Origin: Gemmatimonadota bacterium
GTDB lineage: Bacteria; Gemmatimonadota; Gemmatimonadetes; Gemmatimonadales; Gemmatimonadaceae
Assembly: GCA_016218305.1 (NCBI GenBank)
Contig: JACREJ010000069.1
Location: 1 to 47,239 of the forward strand
Length of the DNA stretch: 47,239 bases
Direction: 5' to 3'
The translations under genes and the position numbers were made by a program. Positions 8,901 to 15,835 of the stretch are shown piece after piece. How positions within the stretch are numbered: position 1 is the stretch's first letter; the number at the start of each line of letters is the position of its first letter. Under the pieces are notes generated by a model that ran no database searches, was not told the origin of the DNA, and saw nothing but the letters and a program-made list of their open reading frames with translations.

Positions 8901-11900
8901 CGCCGGATGCTCGGGCCGCCCCCGATGGTGTCAAACGGGGCATTGAACGGCAGGCGCACAAAGACCCAGCAGAGCGTGTTGCTCTCCACCGCACCGCCGG
9001 ACGTGTCGGCCTGCGTCACCTCGCACTTGCCGACCCGCGTATACGCCTTCGGATCGGAGAGGTCGACGACGTACCGCAGGAGCCGCTCGCTCTCGCGCTG
9101 CGACGACACGAAGTTGAGCGTGTTGTCGAGATCGATGTCGTGTTCGTCGAGCCGCCCGTTGCGCACCGTACAGTTGGTCTTGGCATCGCCGAGCCGGTTC
9201 AGCTTGACGTCGCCCTTCTGGCACATGGCATGGTTGCGCAGCACGCCGGACGAGTCCGGCGACGTGAACTGGAGCGCCGGCACCACGTCCCCCGGCAGGC
9301 CATTGTCGTCGCGTTCCTGATTGAAGGCGCGCGAGAAGGCGTCACGCTCCGAGTGCAGCGAGTCGAGGCCGACGATGGTGCGCCCCGTGTACAGCGTGTC
9401 GGACGCCGCGCCGCTGCGCGACACCACGAGGCGCGTCGGCGACACGGCTACCGCGTTTTCCGAGACGTCGCCGAAATCAAGCACGAGCGTGGGATTGCGC
9501 GTGCGGTGCGCCGCCGTCGTGTCGATGAGCGTCCAGAACTGGATGTTCTCGATGCGGGACAGGTCGGTGCCGGACGCATTCAACACCGTGCGAATGGAGC
9601 GCCAGCGCCGGCCGAGCGGGGCGTTGTTCACCTGCCACTGGTACGTCTTGGTGGCGTCGTTGTACGCGCCCCCCACGCTCAACGGATACAGGGTCAGCCA
9701 GAGCATCTGCTCCGGCTGCTGCAGTCCGCTGCCGATGATGTTCACCAGCGGGTCGATCTGCGGCAGCGTGAAGGTGATGGTCTGGCCGGCCGCGCTGAGG
9801 CCGTTGTTCTGCCACGCGAGCGTCGCGGCGCGCGTGAGGTCGAGCGCGGGCGCGCCGCCGATCCTTGCCGGCAGGAAGCGGCCGAGCGCGGGCTGACTGC
9901 TGTTCAGCCAGGCCGGGTCGGAGAGGTTCACGTGCGTGCCGCCCTCGCCCTCGAAGCTCTCGAGGTACGCCTGTCCGGCGCTGTTGGCTTGCGGCCGGCT
10001 CGTCGCCACCTCGGCGTCGAGGTGCACGCGCGACGGCGACGTGGTCTGCACGAACGGGAGCCGCTGAAGGGCGCGCGTCAGCGGCGCGGCCTCGAAGTCG
10101 AAACTGCCGCTCACGCCGGCAATGAACGACGACTGCGGTTCGTAGCCGAGCGGCGGACGCGTGAACGTGGTGCGCTGATTCTGCGCGATCGCCATCACGT
10201 TGATCTCGCCCACCTCGAGCGGGAACTGCGACGCGAAGCCGATGATGCTCTTCGGCGCGGCGGCGAAGAGCGGGTTCTCCTCGTAGCGCACCGACACCTG
10301 CCGCGCGCTCGGAAAGAGCGTGTCGGGGCGGAGGAAGGTCACGCGCCCGAGATCATAGTCGACGCGGTAGTCGAGGTCACGCTGGAGCAGCCGGCCGTCG
10401 AGCGTCAGGCGCTCGGAGTTCGGGCGCACCTGCACGGAGCCGAGCGCGAGCGTGCCCGCGTCACCGCCGCCTTCGGCGTCGTAGCGGAGGCGAATGCGGT
10501 ACGTGGACTGCGGATGCTGCGTCGAGTACAGGTATTCGCCCGGCGTCGTGTAGATCGCCTCGCTCGCCGGGTTGCCGGCGGGCTGGGCGAGGCCGGAGCG
10601 GGAGAATGGACGCAGCGACGGGAAAACCAGAAAGTAGTCGCGCAGGATCTTGGTGCCGGCTGCCCCGCCCACCGTGACGTTGGGATCGCCGGGGCGCGGG
10701 AAGAGCCGGTTGTCGATGTCGAAGGTGGCGCTGTTGCCCGACTGCGCGAGCCCGAACAGCTGCAGCCACGTGTCGCTGACCCCGGCGAGTGGCTTCTCCT
10801 GGTCGCCGGCCGCGCCGGTGACGATGCGCGCCGTCACGGTGTGGCGGCGCACGTCCTCGCCGCCCACGCGGTAGACCGAGCGGATCTCGCGGTCGAAGGC
10901 CGGGTCCGTGGGACGCACCTGCGGGTCCCAGAGCAGCGCGGCGTACTGTTCGCGGCTGGTATACTCGAAGTCGGGGGTGCCGCCGGTGGAGGCGATGGTG
11001 GTGTCGCGGCCGTTCATCCGCACCGTGTACGCCACGACCAGCCGCTCGTTGTTGAGGTTGAGCGGACGGACGAGCGCCACCCAGAGCAGCGATTGGTCGG
11101 TGTAATAGTCCACGTTCTCGCGCAGCAGCTCGTAGATCTGGCCGCGACGCGAGGTCGGGTCGCCGATGAGCTTGAACTGCGGACCGTTCGGATTGGGCGG
11201 CTGTCCGCCGATGAGGAGGCGGTAGAGGAAGATGCGCGACGGCCGCAGCGAATCAGGGAGCGACGCGGCGAGCCGCTGGAGCTGCGTCCCGTTCAGCAGG
11301 TCGATGTTGGGGAAGTCGGCGAACCGGTGCGGATCCACGGTGAAGAAGAAGCGCCGCGGCTCGATCTGATAGTCCTCGATCTCGCGGTCCACCGACTGCA
11401 CCGTGCGGTCGCCGACGGTGAAGATCCGGTCCTTGGTGACGTTGCCCTTCTGCTGCGCGACGATGGTGCGGAAGCGCATCGGTCCGAGCTGGCCGACCGC
11501 CTGGAGCCCGTAGTTGCCGCTGGGAATGCCGCCCGTGATGAACCGGCTGGCCGGCGGCTGGAACGTGACGTTGCCGACCTCGAGCTTCTGGATCAGCTCG
11601 TCGCTCTTCCCCTCGTAGTAGACCTGGATGTTGTTGGAGGCGTCGAACTCGCGCTTGCTGTCGTAGTCCACGTTGAGGTGTACGCGCTCGGCCACCACGC
11701 CGCCCGTGCGCACATCGAACTGGAAGTCAAAGAGCGGCTGGAAGCTGCCCTTGCACTGCGAGGCCAGGCTGAAGAACTGGCTGCTGATGCAGCGCTCGTT
11801 CTTGGTGCGGTTGATCTTGCTCTCGAGCCGGCCGTTGAGGGCGAGGCCGAGGTCGGCATACTGGCCGAACAGATCGGCAGCCTGTGCGCGCAACGAGGTG

Positions 11901-12223
11901 TCCGGCGCTGCGGCAACGGCGGGAGCCGCCGCGGCCACCCCCTCGCGAGCGCGCAACGCGGTCCGGATGGAGGCCTGCCACTGCTCCTCGAGGCGGCGCT
12001 GGGCGCGTGCGCGCGTCGCAGCGGCGGCGCGGCGCCCGATTTCCTCGCTCGTCAGCCGCTCACGCACGAGGCTGCCGCCGGGCGCAAGCGCCGGCGGCGG
12101 CACGAACGTGAGCCGGAATGGGGTGAGCACCGACGGCTCGCCTCCCCCCGGCGGTGCGCCCTGTGACTGGGCCGCCAGCGGCAACGCAAGCGAGCAGGCG
12201 GCGAGTAGGCGAAGGGCGCGCAC
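5951..12223 (-). CDS. sprA: SprA/Sov-type type IX secretion outer-membrane translocon
   Basis: Giant outer-membrane barrel that in Bacteroidota is the translocation pore of the type IX secretion system. The product is about 2,090 residues from the GTG at 12223, which places a signal peptide (VRALRLLAACSLALPLAA, then Gln) at the N-terminus; the frame is open to an ATG at 12316, but that extension crosses a heptad repeat. SprA hallmarks include LDYRVDYDLGRVTFLRPD, YLESFEGEGGTHVNLSDPAW, ELWVDDMRLTQVDNTPGY, the LLPARLGYAIPVTVNH segment, and alternating beta strands to a C-terminus with many aromatic residues (VLQVSFFAGEIK). Its stop overlaps the downstream cyclase-like gene (ATGA). It is divergent from lptF. 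Lengths near 2,400 residues are usual in Bacteroidota, so this one is somewhat short. Confidence 0.92.
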   Translation of the reverse strand: MRALRLLAACSLALPLAAQSQGAPPGGGEPSVLTPFRLTFVPPPALAPGGSLVRERLTSEEIGRRAAAATRARAQRRLEEQWQASIRTALRAREGVAAAAPAVAAAPDTSLRAQAADLFGQYADLGLALNGRLESKINRTKNERCISSQFFSLASQCKGSFQPLFDFQFDVRTGGVVAERVHLNVDYDSKREFDASNNIQVYYEGKSDELIQKLEVGNVTFQPPASRFITGGIPSGNYGLQAVGQLGPMRFRTIVAQQKGNVTKDRIFTVGDRTVQSVDREIEDYQIEPRRFFFTVDPHRFADFPNIDLLNGTQLQRLAASLPDSLRPSRIFLYRLLIGGQPPNPNGPQFKLIGDPTSRRGQIYELLRENVDYYTDQSLLWVALVRPLNLNNERLVVAYTVRMNGRDTTIASTGGTPDFEYTSREQYAALLWDPQVRPTDPAFDREIRSVYRVGGEDVRRHTVTARIVTGAAGDQEKPLAGVSDTWLQLFGLAQSGNSATFDIDNRLFPRPGDPNVTVGGAAGTKILRDYFLVFPSLRPFSRSGLAQPAGNPASEAIYTTPGEYLYSTQHPQSTYRIRLRYDAEGGGDAGTLALGSVQVRPNSERLTLDGRLLQRDLDYRVDYDLGRVTFLRPDTLFPSARQVSVRYEENPLFAAAPKSIIGFASQFPLEVGEINVMAIAQNQRTTFTRPPLGYEPQSSFIAGVSGSFDFEAAPLTRALQRLPFVQTTSPSRVHLDAEVATSRPQANSAGQAYLESFEGEGGTHVNLSDPAWLNSSQPALGRFLPARIGGAPALDLTRAATLAWQNNGLSAAGQTITFTLPQIDPLVNIIGSGLQQPEQMLWLTLYPLSVGGAYNDATKTYQWQVNNAPLGRRWRSIRTVLNASGTDLSRIENIQFWTLIDTTAAHRTRNPTLVLDFGDVSENAVAVSPTRLVVSRSGAASDTLYTGRTIVGLDSLHSERDAFSRAFNQERDDNGLPGDVVPALQFTSPDSSGVLRNHAMCQKGDVKLNRLGDAKTNCTVRNGRLDEHDIDLDNTLNFVSSQRESERLLRYVVDLSDPKAYTRVGKCEVTQADTSGGAVESNTLCWVFVRLPFNAPFDTIGGGPSIRRVRALRLTMVSGAGERDNAFTQVPLALFRLTGASWLKRADRTLTGIAGERTGAGGVQASTIGTMDRDSTSGLIYDSPPGVTDAPDQIVTGLENQRVQINERSMRLTAQNLAPFQRAETYQRFAEGSRNFMQYRELRVWARGRGNGWGQDGEMNFFVRLGRDADNFYLYRTPVGAGSGVAAWLPEVRIDFEKFFALRAKLQNAFLQNSPDSLACHGADSVLIARSGLPAGVSIRRYAACSDGYMVYTVDPNISAPNLAAVQDLAVGMVRIDSGGIGASAVLPGDTLELWVDDMRLTQVDNTPGYAAQVGLSITAGDVGTFRAGFSHRDANFRQLNETPSYVSDNQFDIGTSVRLDKLLPARLGYAIPVTVNHSSGANNPLFVSRSDLRGDGIRGLRTPRSEATSVGVALRRTTPLREGWLAAIVNNLGATANYGSSNGRSEYQSGKSTNFNAGVDYNMASQGRVRPLPRWMDGAIGALPFWLQNTEWLQAVRNAQVRLNPSSVRFSSAIARATDHRTAYLKPAEALSDTGRIVTGLTHVWRNVAGIELRPFESMNARWDFTSLRDLRQYGDSSPTAIVATSERSRVLGLDVGLERERQMNAAFGFTPTVAFWMRPRLDFTSAYTMQRDPNSRTLVRDADSTGGYHLPRRVNNTQTLALGANIDLPAALRAYLRDSLVTPVLIQVLQPIDIQASRSLVSAFDGAPFTPGLGYQLGWGGIDHFRAQNGLNATSAGTNAQVTISTGLRLPLGLAVTTRMQRVNSRNWTRRFDNTQAVIDGEQLTLPDLTLRLTLRPRFASRVITSVGGSLRYLNTRQSSVVPSELEGVPADVRVSRVTSSPINGSVTWNVGTGLMTSFGLGSTHRLDSLRGSIAESRSRDLNADVSRGIKMPERWKLKNELRTRVSYQASSAQSWVQNQSATAKRSRLADNGRQAINVNADADVAENLTFSLTGARIVTYDNNLNRRFSQIVFTAVLQVSFFAGEIK

Positions 12224-12261
12224 GAAAGTGATTGGGCGGGGTACGAAGGCGGCGAAAGACT

Positions 12262-12382
12262 GACGGTAGATGGTGGATGGTAGAGGGTAGATGCTATCGT
12301 ACGACCGTCGTTCCACTTCGCTCCGAGATTCGCCCCGCGCGGCGAACCGTCATCTACCGTCCACTATCCACCTTCTACCTTC
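12262..12382. repeat. Inverted pair of GGTRGAT heptad arms, sprA-lptF spacer
   Basis: The left arm (12262-12293, GGTAGAT, GGTGGAT, GGTAGAG, GGTAGAT) and the right arm (12351-12382) are inverted copies matching at about 27 of 32 positions. They flank a GC-rich spacer of 57 nt. The pair sits in the divergent sprA/lptF spacer (12224-12520), where promoters for both genes must lie. No convincing -35/-10 pair could be fixed; TATACG near 12447 is a weak candidate for lptF. Confidence 0.8.
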
Positions 12383-12520
12383 GGCATCACCACAAGCCAA
12401 ATTATCCCCTGACATCTTGCTTCTGAGCGGTCGCCGAGTGGAATATACGGACGGTCCGACACCCTACAACCCTCGGCGTGACCGGCAGTTCCGCCCTTCC
12501 TGCGCCCCGGGGCAGACCCG

Positions 12521-14164
12521 TTGAAGATCACTTCCAAGTACATCCTGAAGGAGCATGTCGGCCCGCTCGTGTTCGCCCTGTCGGCGCTCACGTCGCTGCT
12601 GCTGCTCAACTATGTCGCCAAGAAGTTCGGCGACCTGGTCGGAAAGGGTCTTCCGGTCCGCGCGATCATCGAGTTCTTCGCGCTTTCGATTCCGTTCACC
12701 GTGGCGATGACGCTGCCGATGGCCATTCTCGTGGCCACCTTGCATGCCTTCAGCCGGCTGGCGTCGGAGAACGAGATCACCGCGTACAAGGCCAGCGGCG
12801 TGTCGATGCACCGCCTCGTGGCGCCGGTGCTGGTGGCCGCCTTCGGCTTCACGGTGTTCATGGTCTGGTTCAACGACCAGGTGCTGCCCCGCGCCAACCA
12901 CCGGCTGGCCACCCTGACCAGCGACATCTCGCGCAAGAAGCCGACGGTCGCCTTCAAGGAACAGATCATCAATGAGGTGTCGCCCAGCCGGCTCTACCTG
13001 CGCGCCGGGCATATTGACCGCGCCACGAGCATGATGCGCGAGGTCACGATCTACGACCTCTCGCCGCCGCAGAAGCGCCGCACCATCCACGCCGACAGCG
13101 GCCTGCTCGAGTTGTCGCCCGACCAGTCCGACCTGCTGCTCACGCTCTACAGCGGCTCGATGACGGAGGTGTCGCTGCAGGAGCCGGCGCGGCTGCAGCG
13201 CAACTTCTTCAACACCGACTTCATCAAGGTGCGGGGCGTCGGCAACCAGTTCGAGAGCGAGCCGGCCGACAGCATGTACAAGAGCGACCGCGAGATGACC
13301 ATCTGCGAACTGCAGGATCGCGTGGTCCGCGCGGCGCGCACACGGGACAGCGCATGGCGCGTCCTGTACAGGTTCGACAAGAAGGCGGCGCTCGACGTCC
13401 AGCCCAGCACACTGCGTCCGGGGCTCGGCGCCGCGTATTGCCGCGTGCTGTCCGCCCTGAAGATCCAGACTGCGGCTGCCGCGGTACTGCCGCAGGATAC
13501 GACGAAGAGGCCGGTCGCTACCGCCATGCCGTCGCAGGACACGGCGAAGAAGCCGGCCGTTGCGCCGGCAGCGGCGCCACCGGCGCCATCGGCTCACGTG
13601 CCGGCGGCGCAGGTGCCGGTGGCAACGGACACCGCACAGCCGCAGGCGGCCGCGCCGGCGCCCACCCCGCTGCCGCACGCCGCCGGCGTCCCGCCGTCGG
13701 CAGGCGTCGTCCCCATGGGCGACTCAATCCCCCCGACCGCCATGCCGGTCTTCGTGGAAGGGGCGAAGATCCAGTTCGGCAACGCGGCCAGCATCGTGGA
13801 CGGCCACTCGGTGGAGATCGAGAAGAAGTTCGCCATTGCCGTCGCCTGCTTCATCTTCGTGCTGCTCGGCGCCCCCATCGCCCTGCGCTTTCCGCGCGGC
13901 GGCGTGGGCATGACCATCGGCGTCTCGCTCGCCGTCTTCGGGCTCTACTACGTCGGGCTCATCGTCGGCGAGACGATGGCGGACCGCAACTACGTCACGC
14001 CGTTCTGGGGAATGTGGGCGGCCAACCTGGTCCTCGGCGTCCTCGGCCTGGCGCTGACCGCGCGGCTAGGCGCAGAGGGGACGACGAATCGCGGCAGCGA
14101 GACCACCGAGCTGCTCGACCGTGCACGGCGGCGCCTCGTGCGCCTCATGCGGCGGCGGCGCTGA
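12521..14164 (+). CDS. lptF: LptF/LptG family permease (first copy, with Pro/Ala-rich insert)
   Basis: Inner-membrane permease subunit of the LptBFG transporter that extracts lipopolysaccharide for export. Translation starts at TTG 12521. The N-terminus (ITSKYILKEHVGPLVFALSALTSLLLLNYV) and the ENEITAYKASGVSMHRLV motif are typical of YjgP/YjgQ. About three membrane helices lie in residues 1-125, a periplasmic beta domain follows to about 310, and three helices lie after about 440. Residues about 312-408 form a Pro/Ala/Val-rich insert with imperfect repeats (PQDTTKRPVATAMPSQDTAKKP), which makes the protein 547 residues against the usual 350-400. The stop overlaps the next start by one base, so the two permeases are coupled and presumably form a heterodimer. 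The F versus G assignment is by order only. Confidence 0.88.
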   Translation: MKITSKYILKEHVGPLVFALSALTSLLLLNYVAKKFGDLVGKGLPVRAIIEFFALSIPFTVAMTLPMAILVATLHAFSRLASENEITAYKASGVSMHRLVAPVLVAAFGFTVFMVWFNDQVLPRANHRLATLTSDISRKKPTVAFKEQIINEVSPSRLYLRAGHIDRATSMMREVTIYDLSPPQKRRTIHADSGLLELSPDQSDLLLTLYSGSMTEVSLQEPARLQRNFFNTDFIKVRGVGNQFESEPADSMYKSDREMTICELQDRVVRAARTRDSAWRVLYRFDKKAALDVQPSTLRPGLGAAYCRVLSALKIQTAAAAVLPQDTTKRPVATAMPSQDTAKKPAVAPAAAPPAPSAHVPAAQVPVATDTAQPQAAAPAPTPLPHAAGVPPSAGVVPMGDSIPPTAMPVFVEGAKIQFGNAASIVDGHSVEIEKKFAIAVACFIFVLLGAPIALRFPRGGVGMTIGVSLAVFGLYYVGLIVGETMADRNYVTPFWGMWAANLVLGVLGLALTARLGAEGTTNRGSETTELLDRARRRLVRLMRRRR

Positions 14165-15249
14165 TGCGCATCGTCAAGCCGCTTGACCGCTACGTGCTCG
14201 CCGAGTGGGTGAAGATCTTCTCGGGCACGGCGCTCGGCTTCCCGCTGCTCGTGATCATCATCGATCTCACCGAGAAGCTCGACAAGTACCTCAACCGCAA
14301 CCTGACGCCGCAGGATATCGCGCTCGCGTACCTGTACGGCGTGCCCGACACGATGTTCCTCGTCCTGCCGGCGGCGGTGCTGTTCGCCACCGTGTTTGCG
14401 GTCGGGAGCTTCACGCGCCATTCCGAGATCACGGCGGCCAAGGCGAGCGGGATCAGCTTCTACCGCTTCATCCTGCCAATGGCGTTCGGCGCGCTGCTCG
14501 CCACCGTCGCCGGACTCGGCATCGGCGCGGTGTCGCCGTACACGAACGCACGGCGCGTGGAGCTCCTCAAGGAGCGCCAGTTCACCAACCGCTCGACGCG
14601 CTTCAACTTCACGTACGCCGCCGAGGGCGGCCGCGTCTACACGATCGCGGGCGCCGACGTCGAGCAGCGCGCACTCGACCAGGTGGTGGTGGAGCGAAAG
14701 GGCAAGGACGCGGCGTATCCGACCTATTTCGTGACGGCGCGCTCCGGCAAGTACGACACGCGACGCAAGCAGTGGACGCTGCAGGAGGGCGTGCTGCACA
14801 TCCTGCCCACCGACGCGATGAACATCAGCATCGCCTTTGACTCGCTGCGCGACCGCCGCATGACCGAGGAGCCACGCACGCTGATGGCAAGCTCGAAGGT
14901 GCCGGACGAGATGACCTTTGCGGAGCTCGGGACGTTCATCGCGGCCCTGGAGCGCTCGGGGAGCGACGTGGGGGCGCTGAAGGTGGGACGCATGCTGAAG
15001 ATCGCGATCCCGGTGACCTGCCTGATCATCATGCTGTTCGGCGCCCCGCTCGCCACCAGCACGCAGCGTGGTGGCACCGCCTTCGGCGTCGGCATCAGCC
15101 TCGGCACGACGGTCATCTTCCTGATGCTCGTGCAGCTGACGCAGGCGATCGGGAGCAAGGGGATGGTGCCTCCGAATCTTGCCGCTTGGCTCCCTGGGAT
15201 AGTCTTTGGTACGGTAGGGATCATTCTGCTAGCCAGGGTACGTACCTAG
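14164..15249 (+). CDS. lptG: LptF/LptG family permease (second copy)
   Basis: Partner permease of the LptBFG lipopolysaccharide exporter. The 361 residues start at ATG 14164, sharing the A of the previous TGA. Motifs are LDRYVLAEWVKIFSGTALGF at the N-terminus, RHSEITAAKASGISFYRFI after the third helix, a periplasmic beta domain (about residues 110-270), and three C-terminal helices containing IMLFGAPLATSTQRGG, the conserved loop of this family. Length is normal, unlike the upstream paralogue. The 3' end abuts the left arm of the inverted-repeat element at 15251. Confidence 0.92.
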   Translation: MRIVKPLDRYVLAEWVKIFSGTALGFPLLVIIIDLTEKLDKYLNRNLTPQDIALAYLYGVPDTMFLVLPAAVLFATVFAVGSFTRHSEITAAKASGISFYRFILPMAFGALLATVAGLGIGAVSPYTNARRVELLKERQFTNRSTRFNFTYAAEGGRVYTIAGADVEQRALDQVVVERKGKDAAYPTYFVTARSGKYDTRRKQWTLQEGVLHILPTDAMNISIAFDSLRDRRMTEEPRTLMASSKVPDEMTFAELGTFIAALERSGSDVGALKVGRMLKIAIPVTCLIIMLFGAPLATSTQRGGTAFGVGISLGTTVIFLMLVQLTQAIGSKGMVPPNLAAWLPGIVFGTVGIILLARVRT

Positions 15250-15250
15250 A

Positions 15251-15297
15251 AGAGAAACAACAGAGAGACAACAGAGAGACAACAGAGAAACAACAGA
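15251..15297. repeat. Left arm of inverted-repeat element (11-mer ACAACAGAGAG)
   Basis: Four tandem copies of an 11-base unit (ACAACAGAG plus AG or AA). The arm is complementary to 15789-15835 at 44 of 47 positions. The arm begins two bases after the lptG stop. Confidence 0.92.
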
Positions 15298-15378
15298 GTT
15301 ACGACATCTGCGATTAGTCGGTTGGGTTGGCATTCATCTGGTGACGCACGGGGGCCTCGCGGGGCTTACCGTGCGTTC

Positions 15379-15753
15379 ATGCATCAATACGAGCAGTTGA
15401 CCGTCTGGCAGCGGTCAATGGCGCTGGCTGCCGCGTTGCAGGGCGAGGCACGCGCGGCGCGTCACTACATCGACCGCACGGCGTGGAGCCAGATCATGCG
15501 CGCCGCCAGCAGCGTGCCGGCCAACATCGCGGAGGGAGCCATGCGGTCGAGCCCGCGCGACTTCGCGAACTTCCTCTCGATCGCCATCGGCTCGGCCGCC
15601 GAACTGCACGCCCTCCTGCAGATCGCCGCCGATAGCGGCCTTATCGCCGTCGACCGCGCCAGCAACGCCTCCCACGAGGCCAAGGAGCTCCGCCAGTTGC
15701 TCGTTAGCCTGCGCGGACGCATCCTCGGCCGGAAAAGGCAACACAGCCCGTAG
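15379..15753 (+). CDS. Four-helix-bundle protein (S23/IVS-encoded protein family)
   Basis: Small all-helical protein of the TIGR02436 type, first known from open frames in 23S rRNA intervening sequences and related to the Avd accessory proteins of diversity-generating retroelements. The 124 residues from ATG 15379 show the family words LTVWQRSMALAAAL, WSQIMRAASSVPANIAEGA, DFANFLSIAIGSAAELHALL and EAKELRQLLVSLRGRI. A TTG at 15322 would add 19 residues without family similarity. The gene is enclosed by 47-nt inverted arms (15251-15297 and 15789-15835) and ends shortly before a GC-rich hairpin. Biochemical function of the family is unsettled; RNA binding or scaffolding has been proposed. No reverse transcriptase or rRNA is seen nearby. 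Confidence 0.88.
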   Translation: MHQYEQLTVWQRSMALAAALQGEARAARHYIDRTAWSQIMRAASSVPANIAEGAMRSSPRDFANFLSIAIGSAAELHALLQIAADSGLIAVDRASNASHEAKELRQLLVSLRGRILGRKRQHSP

Positions 15754-15761
15754 AAAGCAGA

Positions 15762-15789
15762 ACCCCGGGAGCCTCTCGGCCCCCGGGGT
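15762..15789 (+). terminator. GC-rich hairpin after the four-helix-bundle gene
   Basis: Stem ACCCCGGGAGCC (15762-15773), loop TCTC, stem GGCCCCCGGGGT (15778-15789), with 11 of 12 pairs, followed directly by the T-rich right arm (CTGTTGTCTCTC). It could terminate transcription or be the inner stem of the larger element. Confidence 0.65.
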
Positions 15790-15835
15790 CTGTTGTCTCT
15801 CTGTTGTCTCTCTGTTGTCTATCTGTTGTCTCTCT
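15789..15835. repeat. Right arm of inverted-repeat element (11-mer)
   Basis: Inverted copy of 15251-15297 with three mismatches in 47. It ends where the stop codon of the TonB-dependent receptor begins (15835), so it also forms the 3' boundary of that gene. Confidence 0.92.

Noticed and set aside
5744-12166. Plus-strand open frame of 2,140 codons
   Set aside because: It is antisense to sprA, Arg/Ala/His/Val-rich as expected from the complementary strand of high-GC coding DNA, with no recognisable motif. The minus-strand frame has clear SprA motifs.
15251-15297. Tandem repeats as a possible CRISPR array
   Set aside because: The unit is 11 bases with no unique spacers between repeats, and no cas genes are present. 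The same holds for the heptad arrays.
15379-15753. Four-helix-bundle gene as part of a diversity-generating retroelement
   Set aside because: No reverse transcriptase, template repeat or variable repeat is visible in the window. Only the Avd-like fold matches.
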